Below are positions 59,083-64,000 of a DNA stretch of 64,000 nucleotides, piece after piece (the first letter of the stretch is position 1; each line of letters opens with the position of its first letter). The position numbers and the translations under genes are program-made. The DNA comes from Myotis daubentonii (taxonomy: Eukaryota > Chordata > Mammalia > Chiroptera > Vespertilionidae). The stretch is from positions 48,717,501 to 48,781,500 of the forward strand of contig NC_081844.1 of NCBI RefSeq assembly GCF_963259705.1, given 5' to 3'. Under the pieces are notes generated by a model. That model made no database searches, had not been told where the DNA came from, and was given only the letters and a program-made list of their open reading frames with translations.

Positions 59083-60669
59083 GGCTTTAAAGGCATACGT
59101 TCTGGCATGGCGTGATTGACACTTTGTTCCTCACATGTAAATAGTTATCAACATAAATCGTTTCAGAGCTTTGTTGTGGGTCCAAATTCTCAAATGGGAC
59201 TTATTGTAAAAAGTCTCTTCATACTTTACAATGTAAAATGCCATTTGTGTGAGTGGTTATGATGAGATAAGAAGAATTATATTTTAACAGCCAATTATGA
59301 ATATATAAAGAAGGCATAAACATCCAGATCACAAATGATCAGTACTGTTATGAATGAAAAAAAAATTATCCAAATGTTAATACAGTTGTTATTCCTTATG
59401 ACAGTTGAACAAGATAACTTCATGAACGGAATCAAATCTATCTGCTACATATGCTCAGATTTAATGTCACTATAGGCAGCTGCTCCCAACAGGATAGTTG
59501 GACTTAACTGTAGATATTATGAAGAACATAGCGGCCTGTCACATGGTTTGAAGCATTCATTCCTCTTGGACTGGTAGGATGAGGAGCATCCTAACCAGTA
59601 AGGCATGTGCTACTTTTCAGAGCATTACATAATTTTGAAGATACTGTGTCCAGTCATCAAGGTGATATAGAGGGCTAAGTGATGATGGAGTATATATATA
59701 TATATGACTTTTGGTAGCATAACCTCTTGATAACAGCCATGGAATCCAGAATTATTCACATTTGGGCTTAAAATGTGCCTCTATTTTTTATTAACTGTGT
59801 CAACTAAACAAAATATCTAATCTCTATCTTTTATTTTTCATTGAAATTAGAAACATAATTTCTCTCATATGTGGTTATTCTGAGGATTAGAAAGAAAGGT
59901 GAATTAATTAAAACTAACCTGTGTAAGAGTTACCTTATATACATTTATGTATTCATTTGTTTATTTGTTCAATGATCATAAGTTTAAAAACTAAAACATA
60001 TAGAAAAATGTATTCTATTGAGAGTATTATGGAAATGTATTTGTATTTACCTAATAATGAATAGTGTTAGTGATTTTAGCTCACTTTCAGATATACTTGA
60101 TTCGTTTTACACAGTACTTCTTACTACTGATGGTTTTACATTACCACTTTCTCCTTTCTCTTCGCCATCACAGTCTTGCCTTCCCTGTGTGTTTAACTAA
60201 ATCAGTGATGTTACAAATTCCCATCTCCTACACTAGAAATTCAGGGACACCTTCAAGTACTTCCATTCCTACATATAGAATAAGTTTCTACAAACTTCTG
60301 AAATTTCCACCCAACAGAGTTTTTCTTGAACTATTTTTTAATCTCTACATTTACTGTTCTTATCAAGGCCATCATGTATTCTCTGTAATTGCTGCCTACT
60401 TGATAATTTACCACTTGTCTCTGTCCTTCCAGTTCCATCCTATTATTATGAATAACTACCCAGACTTCTAGAAAAGCCAGTGTCTACATTTATAGTTGAG
60501 ATCACTTTTCCTCTCTTCTCTGAAATGTAAAATTATACCAGTTTTATGGTCATTCTCCTGCAGAGTTCTACTTTTCCCTCTACTAAATAATTCTGACTAG
60601 CTATAAATATACCAGACTTTCTCTGTCTATAAAACCTATCTGTCTATCTATATATTGACCTATCTTGCC
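59083..60669. other. AT-rich DNA, nothing firm
   Basis: A short (TA)n at 59693-59705. A 135-codon frame at 60064-60471 is hydrophobic and Ser/Tyr-rich, typical of AT/CT-rich DNA, and overlaps a 60-codon frame. No known domain. Possibly worn L2-like sequence. Confidence 0.35.
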
Positions 60670-60837
60670 TGTATCAGTTGGCATAAACTAGGTTAAAATC
60701 TAATATAAAGGATTGCCAAAATCTCAAATAGTGGTTCAAATCAACAAAGACTACTTTTTGCACACAGTGCATGTCTGCCACAAGTTGAAAGGATTCTATG
60801 TTCATTGAAATCCTTTAGGGAGGCTATGAAGCAGCCT
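60670..60837. mobile_element. Possible ancient LTR-like repeat fragment
   Basis: attgccaaaatctcaaatag and caaatcaacaaagactac faintly match a common old repeat phrase (accccaaaatctcagtgg...). Weak. Confidence 0.3.
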
Positions 60838-60955
60838 CCTTTTTTTAAGTTTTAGCTTAGAGAGAGAGATAAAAATATCAATTTTTGTTGTTCCACTCAT
60901 TTATGCATTCATTTGAGCCTGCAACTGAGCTCCCCAGCTGTGCCAGAGCAATAGA
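60838..60955 (-). mobile_element. Old bat SINE fragment
   Basis: ttagagagagagataaaaat then ttccactcatttatgcattc is the signature of the older SINE type at 17085. The tRNA-like head is mostly lost. Confidence 0.6.
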
Positions 60956-61346
60956 GATCTCTTGATTAACATATATTGATCAAACGAGCAATTCAATGTC
61001 TACCAGCAATTCAATGTCTACCCAGAACATTTGTTAATACACATATTATATCTTGGGCACACTCAAAGAATCTAGGAAGTGCATCCATGTACCCAGAAAG
61101 TAGAGTTGAAAATATCTGACAAATGCATAAGTTCCAACAATAATCTACATTTTATCACTAAATACTCAGTTTTCCCCATTGGCAAAATATATCCACCCCA
61201 TCCCTGAAGGAAATAACCCAAAAGCTCAGTCCAATAACAACATCATCACATCAGATTTAAAGTTTAACAACTCTGAGGGACGCGAAATTATCTCTTAATC
61301 AGTCCTAGAATGTTCCCTCTTGATCTCAAAATCTATGAACTAAAAA
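60956..61346. other. AT-rich DNA with a small tandem duplication
   Basis: agcaattcaatgtctacc occurs twice in tandem at 60987-61004 and 61005-61022. Nothing else recognised. Confidence 0.6.
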
Positions 61347-61918
61347 CATAAGTTCCCTTTTTTCTTATATAACCTTACCCATGGTTTTGCTTTCTGCAGT
61401 TTTAGTTACCAGGGTCGAATGTAGTTTTAAATATTGAATGGAAATTTCCAGAAATAAAAATAATTCATGTTTTGAGTGCTGTTCTGAGTAGTATGGTGAA
61501 ATCTTGCACTGTTCTGCTCCATACCACTTGGGACAAGAATCATCCAGCATATGGTACCTATCCCTCAGTTACTTAGTTCCCTTTCAGTTATCAGATTGAC
61601 TGTTGTGGTATTGCAGTGCTTATCTTACTCAATAATGGCCTCAAAGTGCAAGAGTAGTGATGCTGGCAATTTGGATATGCCCAAGATAAGCCCTAAAGTG
61701 GTTCGTTTAGGGGAAAGTTAAGAGTTCTCCCTTTAATAAGAAAAAGAGAAAGACCATATGCTAAAGTTACTAAAATTGCAGTTAAGGATGAATTGTATAT
61801 TCATGAAATTGAGAAAAAGGAAAAAGAAATTTGTGCTGGTTTTGCTGTAGCACCTCAGACTGTAAAGATTAAAGCCACAGTGCATAAGTGCCGTAGGTTT
61901 AGTCTTAAAAACTGGTAG
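61347..61918 (+). mobile_element. Tigger (pogo-type) DNA transposon, 5' part
   Basis: catggttttgctttctgcag, gttttagttaccagggtcga, ggaaatttccagaaataaaa and tcagattgactgttgtggta follow the 5' non-coding region of a Tigger element. The start of its transposase comes next (61635). The 3' part is absent: an antisense L1 follows directly. Confidence 0.78.
61635..61918 (+). pseudogene. Broken Tigger transposase N-terminus
   Basis: The ATG at 61635 opens MASKCKSSDAGNLDMPK, like the start of Tigger/pogo transposases, whose N-terminus is a CENP-B-type DNA-binding region. The frame meets a stop at 61719-61721. Homology continues in another frame (ka-ENPB-like lysine-rich part, then ..EKEKEICAGFAVAPQT..), so at least one frameshift is present, and later codons are damaged. 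No catalytic DDE/DDD region is included. It cannot make an active protein. Confidence 0.8.
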
Positions 61919-64000
61919 TGTGAGTCTTCTAATTTTGTACTTCTTCAGAATTGTGTTGACTACCCTAGAACTTTACCTTTTCATATACCATTTTTAATTA
62001 TTTTGTTAATATCTGCAAAATAGCTTGTTAGGATAGATCAAGCTGAGTAGAATTGGCATTTTAGTAAAATCAAGTATTTCAATTTATTACTATGGGATAC
62101 TTCTCCATTTATTTAATTATTCTTAGTGAATTTTTGTGGCTTTCCACATATCAATCTTAGATAGATTTTGTGAGGTATATACATAAAAAATTATTTTTTC
62201 ATTCAAATGATATCATTTTGTAATTTCAAATACCAATTGTTCATCAGTGGTACATAGGAAGGCAATCATATTGATCACTTTGCATATTGATCTTGTATAC
62301 TGAAATCTTGCTATACTCACTTATTAGTTACAGGCCTTTTTAAAAAATAGATATTCTTAGAGTTTTCCACATAGGCATTATTGCACCTGAAAAAAAGCAT
62401 TTCTACCTTTTCTTTGTATAAATTGTATACCTTTCATTTATTTTTTTTTTCTTATTGCATTAGGTAGAACTTTCAGTACTATGTTGAATGAGAGTGATAA
62501 GAAAGGACATCCTTGTCTTTTTCTCAATTTTTGTGAAAAAGTCTTCAGACTTTCACCAAAGACTTTTATAGTACCCTTATTTATCCTTTTAATCTTCATG
62601 GGCTCAGTATTAATGACCTCTCTGTTATTTCCGATATTGCTAATGTGTTATCTTTTCACTCATTTTCCTTGTTGGTTAGACTAAAGATCAATTATTTGTA
62701 TTGACTTTTTCTATAAATGAAAATTAAATAATGCTGGTTAATGGTGCTCTTAGGTCATGTATAACTTTAGTGATTTTCTGCCTACTGATCTTAACTGTAA
62801 ATGATAGGGAAATGTGGACGTACCCAATTATGTCAATGGATTTATCTATTTTTATCAATTTTCCTATGTTTTGAAGCTGAAGCTGTGTTATCAGGGGCAT
62901 AAATGTTTAGGATTGTTATGTCTTTTTGCAGAACTAACCTCTTAATCAATATGCAATGCCCCTTTTAACATCTTTCATCTTAAGTATGCTTTGTCTGAAA
63001 TTAGTAGAGATACTCCAGCTTTATTTCATTGTTAGCATGGTGTATATTTCTCCATCACTTTACTTTGAACCTAAGTCTTTATATTTAAAGTGGGATTCTT
63101 GTAGAAAATATCTAACTATCTTGCTTTTTTATAATTAAATCTAACTTCTTTTATTTGGTGTATTTAGACCATTTGTGTAAAAAAAATATTGATATACTTA
63201 GACTAATACCTGCCATGTTTGTGTTTTTATGGGTTGCCTTCTCTTCTTCCTTCTCTGGTTTGCCTTGATATTTTATATGATTTCATTTATGTCCTCTCTT
63301 AGTCTGTCAATTGTACTTCTTTGAAACTGTGTTTTTTTTTTTGTTTTTTTGCTGATAAAAGGTCATTTTATTATTTGCTCTGAGTCCAAGATATAATTTT
63401 GCTGTGTATGTAGGCTGTAAACTTGAAATTTGTATAGATAACTTTTATGTAGACAAATGGTTGGCCATGGGGAAGGAGAGGGTCATAATGTAAATTTCAT
63501 TGTTAGCAGGGTTTCTTCAGGGACAAAGAACATTGTATATGAATGAATAGTACTTTCTTAAATTTAAATTAATTTTTAAAGCTAATGTTGATGCTGTCCT
63601 TGTGCTTACAATAACCATTTTAACTAATCTAAATCCATCTTCAATCATTGTGTTAGTTTTTCTACTGTTTGCGTATACCTAGTGTGTTTCTTTATGGTGT
63701 TTTATTTTGTATTTATTCTGCTTGATATTCTCTGAGCTTCTTGTATCTGTGGTTTGATGTGTGTCATTACTTCAAATATTTCTTTTGTCTTTCTTTTCCT
63801 TCTGGCATTCCAATTCAACACATGTTATACCTTTAGATATTGTTCCTCAGTAGTTAGGTGTTCTGTTCTATGTTTTGTTTTTTTTTTATCTCATTGAATT
63901 TTAGTTTCAGAAGTTTCTGTGGACTTATTTTAAGCTCACTTATTCTTTCTTCACCATGTAAAATCTATTGCTTAGCCCACCAAACACATTTTTATTTGAC
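61919..64000 (-). mobile_element. Old L1, antisense, running off the window
   Basis: attgtgttgactaccctaga, atagcttgttaggatagatc, gcattaggtagaactttcag, aggacatccttgtctttttc, then tgctttgtctgaaattagta and ttaaagtgggattcttgta follow antisense L1 from mid-ORF2 towards the 5' part, and 63700-64000 resembles the ORF1 side. Frame broken throughout and internally deleted near 62560. The L1 3' end is missing at the Tigger junction. Confidence 0.8.

Overview
The window looks like non-coding nuclear DNA from a vesper bat (family Vespertilionidae: Myotis, Eptesicus, Pipistrellus and relatives). The argument is the repeat content. It holds about 15 HeliBat-type rolling-circle transposons (roughly 6.2 kb, near 10% of the window), many tRNA-derived Ves SINEs, short non-autonomous hAT and mariner/Tigger elements, and L1 lines with a bat-type 3' UTR. 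HeliBats and this SINE/hAT mix are established hallmarks of vespertilionid genomes. No protein-coding gene of the host was recognised. The open frames present are short and fall in repeats or AT-rich DNA, so this is a gene desert or the interior of a very large intron.

Layout. 1-3.5 kb: three Helitrons (one cut by the window edge) and two Ves SINEs. 3.5-18.7 kb: AT-rich DNA with a hAT element, worn ancient repeats, a truncated 5S rRNA retrocopy with target-site duplication (13.09 kb), a second hAT type (15.3 kb) and an unexplained 22-bp inverted repeat (15.68/16.23 kb). 18.7-25.6 kb: Helitrons, a solo LTR, a Tigger-like MITE and a precise head-to-tail array of three Helitrons (24,249-25,590). 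25.6-31 kb: worn L1, L2 and MIR. 31-46 kb: Helitrons, Ves SINEs including two near-identical neighbours, a 5'-inverted L1, a purine hexamer repeat, mariner and nested SINE-in-L1 and Helitron-in-L1 insertions. 46-52.5 kb: mostly unique DNA, with one worn repeat, one LTR-like block and two microsatellites. 52.9-57.2 kb: old L1s riddled with younger L1s and Helitrons. 57.5-59 kb: mariner, a long Helitron with unusual cargo, hAT. 61.3-64 kb: a broken Tigger transposase copy, then a long antisense L1 running off the end.

There are no operons or gene partnerships to describe. The most interesting functional idea is that the Helitrons carry a motif matching the CTCF core, often as a closely spaced inverted pair, so this family may spread candidate chromatin-insulator sites. 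Family names come from recognition of termini and consensus-like sequence; no database search was run. Boundaries backed by target-site duplications or Helitron TC/CTRR ends are good to a base or two; others are approximate.
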